This document shows, piece after piece, positions 7,028 to 15,780 of a stretch of DNA of 64,000 nucleotides. The notes beneath the pieces were generated by a model. That model did not search any database and was not told where the DNA came from. It saw nothing but the letters and a program-made list of their open reading frames with translations. The stretch comes from an uncultured Myxococcales bacterium (GTDB taxonomy: Bacteria; Myxococcota_A; UBA9042; DTJE01): assembly GCA_937975765.1 (NCBI GenBank), contig CALJUR010000036.1, positions 62,001-126,000 on the forward strand. The letters run 5' to 3'. The position numbers were made by a program, and so were the translations under genes. The number at the start of each line of letters is the position of its first letter. Position 1 is the stretch's first letter.

Positions 7028-10000
7028 CTACAGGATGGGGGTGCAGGTGTTCGGCGTGGGGGCCTCCTGGACCTCCCACGTGCCGATCGAGGTCCGCAAC
7101 AGGGTGCTGCCGGCCGATGCGTCGCCCACGTCGACCTCGCCGGCGCGGCCGGTCTCGTCCCACAACTGGTTGTCGTTGGCGCCGCCGTAGATCACCGCGT
7201 CGATCGGCACCGTCGTGGCGGTGACCTGCGCCGCGGGCACGTCGAACAGCGCGATCCCGTCGGCCTTCGTGCCCGAGTTCTGGAGGTCCGGCGTGAAGTC
7301 CAGCACCAGGTCGTAGACGGGCTGGCCGTTCTCGTCGTCCTGGTTCGGCCCGCCGATCACGAAGCATTCGCCCGGCCCCACGGTGCCCGACAACGCGTAC
7401 AGCCCGTTCGCGTCGGCCGGCGTCTGGAAGGCGTATTTCGTCCCCCCCATCCCGATGCTGTAGGACGACAGGTCCACCGGCACGGACCGGCCGTTGTACA
7501 GGCGGATCCACTCGTACCCCCCGTCGTCGGAGGTGTGGTCGTAGAAGACCTCGGCCAGCACCAGCCGCCCGCCCGACACCGCCGACACCGTCACCGGGAC
7601 GTCCAGCCAGCCGCCGCCCGCGGACACCCGCACGGTCGCGTTGCCCGCCGCCTTCCCCGTCACCGTCAGCGTCGCCTCGGCGCTGCCCGCCGGCACCGTC
7701 ACCGTCGCCGGGACCTCGACGATCCCGGCCGGCGTCGCGGTCACGGTCATCCCGGTCGGCGCGTCCAGGCTGGGCGGGTCCACCCCGATCACGACCGACC
7801 CCTGCTGGCCCGCCGCCAGCGCCAGCGACTCCGGCGTGGCGGTCACCGGCCGGGACGGCTCGCTGGCGCCCAGCACGATGACGCCCGCCTGCAATTGCAC
7901 GGTCCCCAGGATCGCGGTCAGGGCCACCGCGTCGGTGCTGGCAGCGAGGCCCTCCAGCACCACCGGCGCCGAGATCGCCCCCTTCGGGATCGTCACGAAC
8001 CCGCCCTCCGGCCCGCCCAGCTTCGTCCCGTCCGAGACGTCGATCCCGACCTGCACGTCGGACAGCGCCGCCGAGGACAGCCGCACCTCCAGGCCCGGCG
8101 AGGGCTGGGCCGTCTCGCCCACCCGCAGGTAGCAGGGGTTCGGCCCGAACGACGACAGCACCGGCAGCACCGGCGCGCCCGCCACGAGATCCTCCGGCCC
8201 GCGCGGCTCCAGCTTGGAGTGGTCGTTCGCGAACCGCAGCACGCCCGAGATCGACGCGTACTCCTGGCCGACTGCCGGGAACGGGTTGGCCAGGTGCAGG
8301 AAGTCGTTCACCCGCAGGCCGCCCGTGACCTGGAACTCGTTCGTCGGCGCCGGGTCCGCGGTGCCGGGCGCCGGCGAGACGCTGGTCACTGCGACCCCCT
8401 CGACGCGCACCAGCACGCCTTCCAGCGCCCGTGCGCGGGCGCCGCCCGTCGCCACGTCGGCCGCGGTCGCCAGCACCGCCGCGGGCGCGGGGTTGCCGCC
8501 GGATCGGATCGTCACCAGGCCCAGAGACGCCAGTTCGATCTCGCCGTAGTAGTCCTTGACCGTGCCCTCGACGTCGACCCGATCGCCCACTGCCGGCATC
8601 GGGCTGCCCTTCGGGTGGTAGCAGTACAGGCCGCTGTAGTCCGGCCCGGCGTACTCCGCGTCGCCGGGCCCCACCTGCACGAAGAAGCCCTGCACGACCG
8701 TGCCCTTCTTCCCGATGCCGGTGACCCGCACGTTCTCGATCCGCGCCTTCTGGCCCGGGGCGATGACGCCCGTCTGGATCTCGTAGATCGTCGCCGGGCA
8801 GGCCATCGTCCCCGGGTTCGCCTTCTGTGGGCACGCGTCGCACAGGTTGCCCTTGCCGTCCTTGTCGTCGTCCGCCTGGTCGTTCCAGACGGTCGGGCAG
8901 TTGTCCAGCGGGCCCTTGTACCCGTCCTTGTCCGGATCGTCGGGGTCCACCGTCGTCGTGCACGTCGTGGTGTCCGCGTCCAGGGGGCACGGGTCGCAGG
9001 CGTCGCCCTCGCCGTCGCCGTCCGTGTCCGCCTGCCGTCCGCCGTCCAGCGGGCGCGCCGGGTCGAACCGGTCCGGGCACTTGTCCTGCGCGTCCGGGAT
9101 GCCGTCGCCGTCCGCGTCGCCCGCCTTCGGCACGCCGTCGTACTCGCCCTGCCGGGCCGGCACGCAGGACGGCTCGCCGGCGGGGGTGCCGCAGAAGAAC
9201 AGGTCGTAGGCGCCGGCCGGCTTCAGCGCCGCCAGCTTCTTCCCGGTCTCGCGCTCGGCGCAGACGCGCTTGCCGCGGCCGCACACGTCCATCGTCTCGC
9301 AGCCCGACCCCTGCGGCAGGCCCTCCACCACGGCCGCGTCGCCGTAAAGCGGCATGCCCCCGCGCAGCACGGCGACCACGTCCCTGGGCGTCGCCAGCAC
9401 CACGGCGGCCTCGTCCCGGTTCGTGCGGGCATCGAAGACCGCCAGGTCCGCCACCAGCCCGACGCGCAGCGAGCCGACCACGTCGTCCATCCGGAACGCC
9501 TTCGCGTTGGCCGAGGTCGCCATGTCGACGATCTGCCGGTCCGTCAGCGCCCCGCCCAGGTTCGCCTGGCCGAACTGCCGCGCGCACTGCATCTCGCGCA
9601 GCATGTTGATGGATCCGGAGGCCGTCCAGTCGGTCCCCAGGCCGATCACCACGCCCAGCCGCCGGTACAGCGTCACCGGCGCCGTGTTGCCGTACAGGTC
9701 GATGTTGCTGCGCGGCGACCAGATCAGGGCCGTGCCGTCCCGGGCCATCTCGGCCACCTCGTTCGCGGTCAGCCCGACGCCGTGGATGAACGACGTGTTC
9801 GAGCGCACCAGGTCCTGGCCGCCGTTCGCGGTCGAGGACAGGCAGCGGAACTCGTTGCGCGCCGCCTCGTTGATGCCCTCCGCGACGTGCGGCACGTAGC
9901 AGGGCACGTCGTCGATGGAAGCGGAGGTCTTGATGTCGCCGTAGTTGCATCCCGACGTGTTCATCGTGCCGCCCGAGTCGTCCAGCGGGAAGGTGTCGTA

Positions 10001-10846
10001 GGTCGCCTTCTCGGAGGCCGGGATGCCGCCCATCAGGTCGCGGTCCAGGTTGCGCAGCAGGCCGGGCGCCTGTCCCGAACCGAACATCGAGGTCGCGCCG
10101 CCCAGGATGTTGCGCAGTTCGCCCCACGCCTCGGCGCCCGAGGTGCTGGGGACGCTGATCTTCGCGTGGCCGTTCAAACCCTTGCGCCACTCGTGCCGGT
10201 GCTGGTACCGATCGGTGCCGTGGCCCTTGGGCGTGTTGCCGGTGTAGGTGATGTGGTCGTGGCCGTTGATCAGGCCGGGCGTCACCAGCGCGCCGCCGCA
10301 CGCCAGCACGGTCGCGCCCGCGGCGCCGGCCTGCGAGGCGCAGTCGCAGCCGACGCAGGCGATCAGGCCCGTCGGGTCGATCAGCAGGGCGCCGTTGCGC
10401 AGGATGCCGTCCGGGACCAGGAAGTCGCCGCGGACCAGGATCGCCGATCCGCCCTTCTGCACCGTGCAGGCCTCGGTGGCGGGCAGCGGATCGCCGCCGC
10501 ACTCCAGGGTCGGGGGCGTGCCGGTGTCGCCCGCCGTGTCGCCCGCCGTGTCGCCAAGCGTGTCGCCCGGAGCGTCCCCGGGGACCTCGAAGGCGTCCTC
10601 CCCCCCGCCGTCTGCGCCGGGGTCGCCCGCGACCGCCTCCGGCTGGCCGTCGACGTCGCCGGCGACGTCCTCCTGCCCCGCCTCCGGCGGGACCGTGTCC
10701 GGGTACAGCACGTCCGTCCGCGGAACGTCGCCCAGGTTCGTGTCGATCGCCGGGTCGAAGTCGCCCGCCTCGGGTCCGGACCGTCCCCCGCAGGCCGCCA
10801 GGGCCAGCACCGCAACTGCCGCTGCCACCGGGAAGATTCGTCGCAC
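7028..10846 (-). CDS. multidomain amidohydrolase lipoprotein with TSP3 and lamin-tail domains
   Basis: A 1272-residue exported lipoprotein. The GTG start at 10846 is preceded by AGGAGG at good spacing. The lipobox is LALAAC with Cys19, followed by an Asp/Gly/Pro-rich linker to about residue 115. Residues about 130-560 form an amidohydrolase-superfamily domain with the metal-binding His-x-His at 196/198 (LINGHDHITYTG) and a later Asp in GLGTDWTASG. At about 580-675 there are calcium-binding thrombospondin type 3 repeats (DGDGIPDAQDKCP and similar). An OB-like segment (DVEGTVKDYYGEIELASLG) and Ig-like Big segments follow. The C-terminus (about 1090-1250) resembles a lamin-tail domain (LAEVFYDHTSDDGGYEWIRLYN). 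It probably sits on the cell surface; the substrate is unknown. Confidence 0.85.
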   Translation of the reverse strand: MRRIFPVAAAVAVLALAACGGRSGPEAGDFDPAIDTNLGDVPRTDVLYPDTVPPEAGQEDVAGDVDGQPEAVAGDPGADGGGEDAFEVPGDAPGDTLGDTAGDTAGDTGTPPTLECGGDPLPATEACTVQKGGSAILVRGDFLVPDGILRNGALLIDPTGLIACVGCDCASQAGAAGATVLACGGALVTPGLINGHDHITYTGNTPKGHGTDRYQHRHEWRKGLNGHAKISVPSTSGAEAWGELRNILGGATSMFGSGQAPGLLRNLDRDLMGGIPASEKATYDTFPLDDSGGTMNTSGCNYGDIKTSASIDDVPCYVPHVAEGINEAARNEFRCLSSTANGGQDLVRSNTSFIHGVGLTANEVAEMARDGTALIWSPRSNIDLYGNTAPVTLYRRLGVVIGLGTDWTASGSINMLREMQCARQFGQANLGGALTDRQIVDMATSANAKAFRMDDVVGSLRVGLVADLAVFDARTNRDEAAVVLATPRDVVAVLRGGMPLYGDAAVVEGLPQGSGCETMDVCGRGKRVCAERETGKKLAALKPAGAYDLFFCGTPAGEPSCVPARQGEYDGVPKAGDADGDGIPDAQDKCPDRFDPARPLDGGRQADTDGDGEGDACDPCPLDADTTTCTTTVDPDDPDKDGYKGPLDNCPTVWNDQADDDKDGKGNLCDACPQKANPGTMACPATIYEIQTGVIAPGQKARIENVRVTGIGKKGTVVQGFFVQVGPGDAEYAGPDYSGLYCYHPKGSPMPAVGDRVDVEGTVKDYYGEIELASLGLVTIRSGGNPAPAAVLATAADVATGGARARALEGVLVRVEGVAVTSVSPAPGTADPAPTNEFQVTGGLRVNDFLHLANPFPAVGQEYASISGVLRFANDHSKLEPRGPEDLVAGAPVLPVLSSFGPNPCYLRVGETAQPSPGLEVRLSSAALSDVQVGIDVSDGTKLGGPEGGFVTIPKGAISAPVVLEGLAASTDAVALTAILGTVQLQAGVIVLGASEPSRPVTATPESLALAAGQQGSVVIGVDPPSLDAPTGMTVTATPAGIVEVPATVTVPAGSAEATLTVTGKAAGNATVRVSAGGGWLDVPVTVSAVSGGRLVLAEVFYDHTSDDGGYEWIRLYNGRSVPVDLSSYSIGMGGTKYAFQTPADANGLYALSGTVGPGECFVIGGPNQDDENGQPVYDLVLDFTPDLQNSGTKADGIALFDVPAAQVTATTVPIDAVIYGGANDNQLWDETGRAGEVDVGDASAGSTLLRTSIGTWEVQEAPTPNTCTPIL

Positions 10847-10976
10847 GGGATGCCTCCTGTCGCCTTGCCGGGACGGGTCCTCGGTCAAACCGGCGGAGCA
10901 TAGGCGAAGACGGCCGGAAAGGGAATCCCGAGGGGGAGGAAGGTTGCGGGAATCGTTCGGGGATGCCGCCTCCGGC

Positions 10977-11561
10977 CTACCTCGCCGGCGCCAGCGACCT
11001 GACGAAGTCCAGCACCCGCGCGGCGTGGTCGTCGGGGTCCACCCCGTGCCACGCCTTCCGGACCAGGCCCTCGCCGTCGATCACGAACGTGGATCGGTCC
11101 ACGCCCAGCGGGCTGCGCCCGAAGATCGACCCCTCCTTCCACGCCCCGAAGACGTCGTGGATCCGGCCGTCCGCGTCCGCCAGCAGCGCGAACGTCAGCC
11201 CGTGCTTCTTCGCGAACTTCGCGTGCGACTCCAGGCCGTCCCGGCTGACGCCCAGCACCACCGCGCCCGCCTTGCCGAAGTCGTCCGCCAGATCCCGGAA
11301 GCCCTTGGCCTCGGCCGTGCACCCCGGCGTGTCGTCCTTCGGGTAGAAGTACAGCACGACCACCTTGCCCTTCAGGTCCGACAGGCCGATGGTGCCGCCC
11401 GTGGAGGCCGGCGCCCGGAAGTCCGGCGCGGGCATCCCAGCCTCGACCTTCGCGACCTTCGTCTCCGCCCAGGCCTCCCTGGCGCCTCCCGCCACTCCCG
11501 CGCCGACCAGCGCGACCACCGCGGCCGCGACCACTCGAATTCTTGCCACGTCCCGTCCCAC
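10977..11561 (-). CDS. bcp: exported BCP-type peroxiredoxin
   Basis: A 194-residue AhpC/TSA-fold protein. The GTG at 11561 has AGGAGG five bases upstream; the frame remains open farther upstream without a better site. The N-terminus (VARIRVVAAAVVALVGAGVAGG, then AWA) is a signal peptide, so the enzyme is probably periplasmic. The peroxidatic Cys is in YPKDDTPGCTAEAKGF. Classical BCP carries a resolving Cys five residues later; here that position is Lys, so the protein should act as a 1-Cys peroxiredoxin or use another partner. Its expected role is reduction of hydroperoxides using thiols. It stands alone between two minus- and plus-strand genes. Confidence 0.9.
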   Translation of the reverse strand: MGRDVARIRVVAAAVVALVGAGVAGGAREAWAETKVAKVEAGMPAPDFRAPASTGGTIGLSDLKGKVVVLYFYPKDDTPGCTAEAKGFRDLADDFGKAGAVVLGVSRDGLESHAKFAKKHGLTFALLADADGRIHDVFGAWKEGSIFGRSPLGVDRSTFVIDGEGLVRKAWHGVDPDDHAARVLDFVRSLAPAR

Positions 11562-11730
11562 GATTGCCTCCTCCCCGTTCCGGGGTTCGTCGGGATGAAA
11601 CTGGACACGAACAGTCCAGGATGCAAGCCTCGCCCCGAACCCTTGTCGAAACCCCCGTCCGCCCGTAGGATCGGCCTCCGTTCCTGCCCGGGGAAGTTCC
11701 GGCCCGAGCACGCAAGAGGAGGCGCCATCC

Positions 11731-13407
11731 ATGGCGGACGAACCGAACAAGGTCATCTACTCGATGATGGGCGTGGGCAAGGTCCACGGCACGAAGCAGG
11801 TCCTGAAGGACATCTGGCTGTCGTACTTCTACGGCGCCAAGATCGGCGTCATCGGCCTGAACGGGTCCGGCAAGTCCAGCCTGCTGAAGATCATGGCGGG
11901 CGTGGACACCGAGTTCCTGGGCCAGACGGCGTGCAGCCCGGGCTTTTCCATCGGCTTCCTGGAACAGGAACCGCACCTGGACCCCGCCAAGACGGTGCTG
12001 GAGTGCGTCCGCGAGGGCGCCCAGCCGATCGTCGATCTCCTCGACGAGTTCGAGGCCCTGAACGCGAAGTTCGCGGAACCGATGGACGACGACGAGATGG
12101 AGCGCCTGCTGGCGCGCCAGGGCGAGCTGCAGGACAAGCTGGACGCGACCAACGCCTGGGACCTGGACTCCCAGCTGGAGGTCGCGATGGACGCGCTGCG
12201 CTGCCCGCCCGGCGACACGCCCGTCAGCATCCTGTCCGGTGGCGAGGTGCGTCGCGTCGCGCTGTGCCGGCTGCTGCTGCGCAAGCCCGACATCCTGCTG
12301 CTGGACGAGCCCACCAACCACCTGGACGCCGAGTCCGTGCACTGGCTGGAGCAGCACCTGCAGCGCTACGCCGGCACGGTCATCGCCGTCACGCACGACC
12401 GGTACTTCCTGGACAACGTCGCCGGCTGGATCCTGGAACTGGACCGCGGCCACGGCATCCCGTGGAAGGGCAACTACTCGTCGTGGCTGGAGCAGAAGAA
12501 GAACCGGCTGGCCGTCGAGGAGAAGCAGGAGACCGAGCGCCAGCGCACCCTGTCCCGCGAGCTGGAGTGGATCCACATGTCGCCCAAGGGGCGGCACGCC
12601 AAGGGCAAGGCCCGCATCACCGCGTACGAGAGCCTGCTGGCGCAGCAGCCCGAACAGCTGGCGCGGGAACTGGAGATCTTCATCCCCGCCGGGCCGCGGC
12701 TGGGCGACGTCGTCATCGAGGCCAAGGGCCTGCGCAAGGCGTTCGGCGACCGGCTGCTGATCGACGACGCCGACTTCCTGATCCCCCCCGGCGCCATCGT
12801 CGGGATCATCGGACCGAACGGCGCCGGCAAGACCACGCTGTTCAAGATGATCGCCGGGCAGGAGAAGCCCGATTCCGGCGAACTGCGGCTGGGCCAGACC
12901 GTCAAGCTGGCCTACGTGGACCAGGTCCGCAGCAGCCTGGACCCGGACAAGACCGTGTGGGAGGTCATCAGCGGCGGCAACGACCGGCTGCTGCTGGGCG
13001 GCGTCGAGGTGAACAGCCGCGCCTACGTTTCGCGGTTCAACCTGTCCGGCACCGACCAGCAGAAGAAGGTGTCCGTGCTGTCGGGCGGCGAGCGCAACCG
13101 CGTGCACCTGGCCCAGATGCTGAAGCTGGAGGCGAACGTCCTGATGCTGGACGAGCCGACCAACGACCTGGACGTCAACACCCTGCGCGCGCTGGAAGAC
13201 GGCCTGGAGCGGTTCGCCGGATGCGCCCTGGTCATCAGCCACGACCGCTGGTTCCTGGACCGCATCGCCACGCACATCCTGGCCTTCGAGGGCGACAGCA
13301 AGGTGACGTGGTTCGAGGGCAACTTCCAGGAGTACGAGGCCGACAAGAAGGCCCGCCTGCCCGACTGGCAGCCCCACCGCATACGCTACCGCGCGCTGAC
13401 GAGGTAG
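11731..13407 (+). CDS. ettA: energy-dependent translational throttle protein EttA (ABC-F ATPase)
   Basis: A 558-residue ABC-F protein with two ATPase domains and no membrane segments. Walker A motifs are GLNGSGKSS and GPNGAGKTT; signature motifs are SILSGGEVRR and SVLSGGERNR; Walker B motifs are ILLLDEPTNHLD and LMLDEPTNDLD. The region around residues 240-320 (RELEWIHMSPKGRHAKGKARI) is the linker typical of EttA, which binds the ribosomal E site and gates initiation complexes according to the ADP/ATP ratio. Length and motif order match EttA closely. The start is preceded by AAGAGGAGG. It is divergent from the peroxiredoxin gene and is followed by an A+T-rich intergenic region. Confidence 0.95.
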   Translation: MADEPNKVIYSMMGVGKVHGTKQVLKDIWLSYFYGAKIGVIGLNGSGKSSLLKIMAGVDTEFLGQTACSPGFSIGFLEQEPHLDPAKTVLECVREGAQPIVDLLDEFEALNAKFAEPMDDDEMERLLARQGELQDKLDATNAWDLDSQLEVAMDALRCPPGDTPVSILSGGEVRRVALCRLLLRKPDILLLDEPTNHLDAESVHWLEQHLQRYAGTVIAVTHDRYFLDNVAGWILELDRGHGIPWKGNYSSWLEQKKNRLAVEEKQETERQRTLSRELEWIHMSPKGRHAKGKARITAYESLLAQQPEQLARELEIFIPAGPRLGDVVIEAKGLRKAFGDRLLIDDADFLIPPGAIVGIIGPNGAGKTTLFKMIAGQEKPDSGELRLGQTVKLAYVDQVRSSLDPDKTVWEVISGGNDRLLLGGVEVNSRAYVSRFNLSGTDQQKKVSVLSGGERNRVHLAQMLKLEANVLMLDEPTNDLDVNTLRALEDGLERFAGCALVISHDRWFLDRIATHILAFEGDSKVTWFEGNFQEYEADKKARLPDWQPHRIRYRALTR

Positions 13408-13476
13408 GGGCGCTCCTCGACCCGCCTCTGCCCCCGCCCCGTCCTCCTGCATTTCATATTCGATGCAATTTGGGTA

Positions 13477-13507
13477 TTGACTTTTTCATGGAACCGTGGA
13501 TCATAAT
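13477..13507 (+). promoter_or_regulatory. possible sigma-70-like promoter for the sbcDC island
   Basis: TTGACT at 13477-13482 and CATAAT at 13502-13507 resemble -35 and -10 boxes, but their 19-bp spacing is long. They lie in the A+T-rich leader of the six-gene operon that starts at 13826, which leaves a leader of about 310 nt. No experimental support. Confidence 0.35.
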
Positions 13508-13526
13508 AACATCGTGGCTACCTTTC

Positions 13527-13548
13527 AGGTCGCGGCAATACGCGACCT
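13527..13548. promoter_or_regulatory. inverted repeat, possible operator or RNA hairpin
   Basis: Perfect 8-bp arms AGGTCGCG (13527-13534) and CGCGACCT (13541-13548) flank the loop GCAATA. It lies about 20 bp downstream of the putative -10 box. There is no following T-run, so it is not a typical intrinsic terminator. It could be an operator or a leader hairpin. Confidence 0.45.
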
Positions 13549-13825
13549 TGCGGTTTCATCGTTCGCTGTACGTGCATAACTCGGAATCGATGGGTGAGTA
13601 TGCCATGCGTACCGGACCGGACAGTCTCGCCTGGGAAACACGCGCGACCGCGTGCCGCAAAGTCCAATAATTCTCATCAAATTTCAGCCTTCAGGCACCG
13701 TGGCACCCGTCCGGGAGGGGGCCGTGTCGCACCGGTATGCTACCTCTTGCATGCATTGGGAATCGTGCCTGCGTCCCGCGGCGATCGGGGCCGGGATCGA
13801 CTTGGCATTCCTGGAGGATGAAGCG

Positions 13826-15142
13826 ATGGAGTGCGGACGGATGGGCGACGGGGCGAACGGGGGCAGGGGTCGGGATTCGAGGGACGTCAGGCTGTATCAG
13901 GACCGCCGAAAAGGCGCACCGGTCCTGGCGATGGGCGACCCCCAGGCGTCCCTGCGGCAGGTGCGGGAGGTGCTGCGCCTGCACGGCGGCCTGGACGCGA
14001 TCGGGGCCATCCCGGCGGATCGAACGGTGCTGTCGATGGGGGATCACTTCGACTACCGCACCACGGACGAGGACGCGACGGCGGAGGGCCTGGCGGTGCT
14101 GTCCTGGCTGGGCGGGCAGCCGCCCAACCGGGTCGCCCTGCTGCTGGGCAACCACGACCTGGGCCGGGTGTGCGAACTGTCCGCGTGCACGACCGAGACC
14201 TTCCGGGCCGCGGCCGAGGCGGCGCGGGCCCTGTCCGACGCACGTTCGGCGTTCGCCCGGATGCCCGATCCGGACAGGCGCGCCGCCGTCGCGGACCTGA
14301 ACCGGAAGGAACTGGCGTTCGCCGACCGCTTCCCGTTCGTGCCGACGGTCGACCTGGCGGGACGGGACTGGACCTCGTTCTCCGCGGACCAGAGGGACCG
14401 CGTGCAGCGGTTGCTGACGGAAGGCCGGTTCTCGCTGGCCGCGGTGGCGGTCCTGCCCGACGGGACCCGTGCCCTGGCCACGCATGCCGGCGTCACCCCG
14501 CGCGAACTGGCCCTGCTGGGGTGCCCCGACGAGCGGGATCCGGACGCGATCACGACACGGCTGAACCGCTTCCTGGACCGGAGGGTCGAGGAGGTCGCGG
14601 ACCGGTGGCAGCGGGGCCAGGCGGCGCCGCTGGACCTCGCGCCGCTGAACCTGCCCGGGTGCGGGGGCGTGGACACCGTGCACGCGGAACTGTGGGGGAA
14701 GGGAGGGTTCCCGGGCCGCTACGCCTGCGGCCACGAGGGAGGCGGCCTGCTGAACCACCGGCCCGCGCGCAGGGATCGGGAGGGCCGGGACATCGATCTC
14801 CCGTGGGAGTGGAACGCCGACCGGCCGCGCCGGTTCGACCCGCGAGTGCTGCCGCAGGGGTTGGTCCAGGTGGTCGGCCACGTCCCGAACCGGCGGCTGG
14901 TGTCCGAACTGGGAAAGGAGTGGGTCCCGGAGGATCGCCGCGAACGGCTGCTGTCGGGGCTGCGCGTGCTGCGGACCGACGGTGTCGCCGTCACGCTGGA
15001 ACCGTGGGAGGAGGCGGGCCCGGCGGTGGCCGGCGAGGCCACGATGATCTTCGTGGACGTCGGACTGGCCGCCCAGGACCTGGACGCGGGGGGCGGCCGC
15101 TGGTTCCTGCTGCCGCTGCTGGGCTGCGAGGTGCCGCGATGA
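13826..15142 (+). CDS. calcineurin-like metallophosphoesterase
   Basis: A 438-residue predicted cytoplasmic phosphoesterase and the first gene of the sbcDC operon. The ATG at 13826 is preceded by GGAGG. Motifs of the calcineurin-like fold are visible in order: MGDPQAS, MGDHFDY, LLGNHDLG, ATHAG and VVGHVPN. The first motif normally reads D-x-H; here the metal-ligand His is Gln (GD-P-Q), which may alter the metal site. The long insertion between residues about 110 and 200 and the Arg/Asp-rich C-terminal third are unassigned. The substrate (nucleotide, phosphoprotein or nucleic-acid end) is unknown. It overlaps the next gene by ATGA. Confidence 0.8.
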   Translation: MECGRMGDGANGGRGRDSRDVRLYQDRRKGAPVLAMGDPQASLRQVREVLRLHGGLDAIGAIPADRTVLSMGDHFDYRTTDEDATAEGLAVLSWLGGQPPNRVALLLGNHDLGRVCELSACTTETFRAAAEAARALSDARSAFARMPDPDRRAAVADLNRKELAFADRFPFVPTVDLAGRDWTSFSADQRDRVQRLLTEGRFSLAAVAVLPDGTRALATHAGVTPRELALLGCPDERDPDAITTRLNRFLDRRVEEVADRWQRGQAAPLDLAPLNLPGCGGVDTVHAELWGKGGFPGRYACGHEGGGLLNHRPARRDREGRDIDLPWEWNADRPRRFDPRVLPQGLVQVVGHVPNRRLVSELGKEWVPEDRRERLLSGLRVLRTDGVAVTLEPWEEAGPAVAGEATMIFVDVGLAAQDLDAGGGRWFLLPLLGCEVPR

Positions 15143-15780
15143 TTGGCGAGGGGACGCTGCTGCGACTGGAGGCCCTGCTGGAGGGCCGGGTGCTGCCGAG
15201 GTTCTTGCAGTTGTGCCAGGAGGTAGGGCAGGAACTGCGCTCGGGACGGGTGGACTTCCCGGGCGCCTTCCGGCTGATCCGCAGCCCGATCCACGGCATG
15301 ACCCACTGGGTTCGCGTCGGGTGCCTGGGCCTGGGCATCGCGGAGGCGGCCTGGGGCGGTGACGACCGGAAGGACGACGAGGAGTCCCTGCTTCTGGCGG
15401 CCTTCTTCCACGACGCCGCCCGTGTCAACGAGCACCTCGACTCCGGTCACGGCCGCCGGGGGGCCGCGCTGCTGGAGGCGTGCGCGGAGCCCCTGGCCTG
15501 GCCCTCCCGGATCGCGGGGCCCGCAGCCGATGCCATCCGCAGGCACCAGGGGCAGGGGGGCGAGATTCGGCATGGCGCAGGTCGGGTGGCCGCGGCGCTG
15601 GCCAACGCGGATCGCCTGGACCGGGTGAGGTTCGGGGATGTTCCCGTGGATCGCCTGATGCACCTCGACGGCGCCTGGCAGGACCTGCTGGAACCGGCCT
15701 GCCGGCTGGTGGATCGCGTGGACGAGGCGCGGGTGCGCCGTGCGGGCCTGCTGGCGGCGCTGGCGCCGGCCCGGGAATGA
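15139..15780 (+). CDS. HD-domain hydrolase
   Basis: A 213-residue predicted HD-superfamily metal-dependent phosphohydrolase. The order SPIHGMTHWVRV (His), AAFFHDAARVNEH (His-Asp) and NADRLDRVRFG (Asp) gives the H...HD...D ligand set. Many relatives hydrolyse nucleotides or cyclic or linear oligonucleotide signals, but the substrate cannot be assigned from sequence. No transmembrane segment or additional domain is present. It is overlapped at both ends by 4 nt (ATGA), which ties it tightly to the metallophosphoesterase and the zinc-ribbon protein. The pairing of two distinct phosphohydrolases upstream of sbcDC is the notable context. Confidence 0.75.
   Translation: MIGEGTLLRLEALLEGRVLPRFLQLCQEVGQELRSGRVDFPGAFRLIRSPIHGMTHWVRVGCLGLGIAEAAWGGDDRKDDEESLLLAAFFHDAARVNEHLDSGHGRRGAALLEACAEPLAWPSRIAGPAADAIRRHQGQGGEIRHGAGRVAAALANADRLDRVRFGDVPVDRLMHLDGAWQDLLEPACRLVDRVDEARVRRAGLLAALAPARE

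Larger units (their letters stand above)
13408..13825. other. 418-bp A+T-richer intergenic region upstream of the sbcDC island
   Basis: No convincing gene here. The stretch from about 13450 to 13690 is markedly richer in A+T than the rest of the window, suggesting imported or regulatory DNA. It contains a promoter-like pair (13477-13507), a perfect 8-bp stem-loop (13527-13548) and a short 60-codon open frame starting at 13488 without a ribosome binding site. The last 13 bases carry GGAGG ahead of the metallophosphoesterase start. Confidence 0.6.

Noticed and set aside
8827..9609. 260-codon plus-strand frame opposite the amidohydrolase lipoprotein
   Set aside because: Arg/Pro/Gly composition without a plausible fold; antisense shadow of the thrombospondin-repeat region.
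5616..10901. 1761-codon open frame on the minus strand
   Set aside because: It runs in a shifted frame across the aminotransferase and amidohydrolase genes, is extremely Arg/Gly/Pro-rich and has no domain; it is a GC-rich shadow frame.
13488..13670. 60-codon open frame in the A+T-rich leader
   Set aside because: No ribosome binding site, no family match and it overlaps promoter- and hairpin-like sequences.
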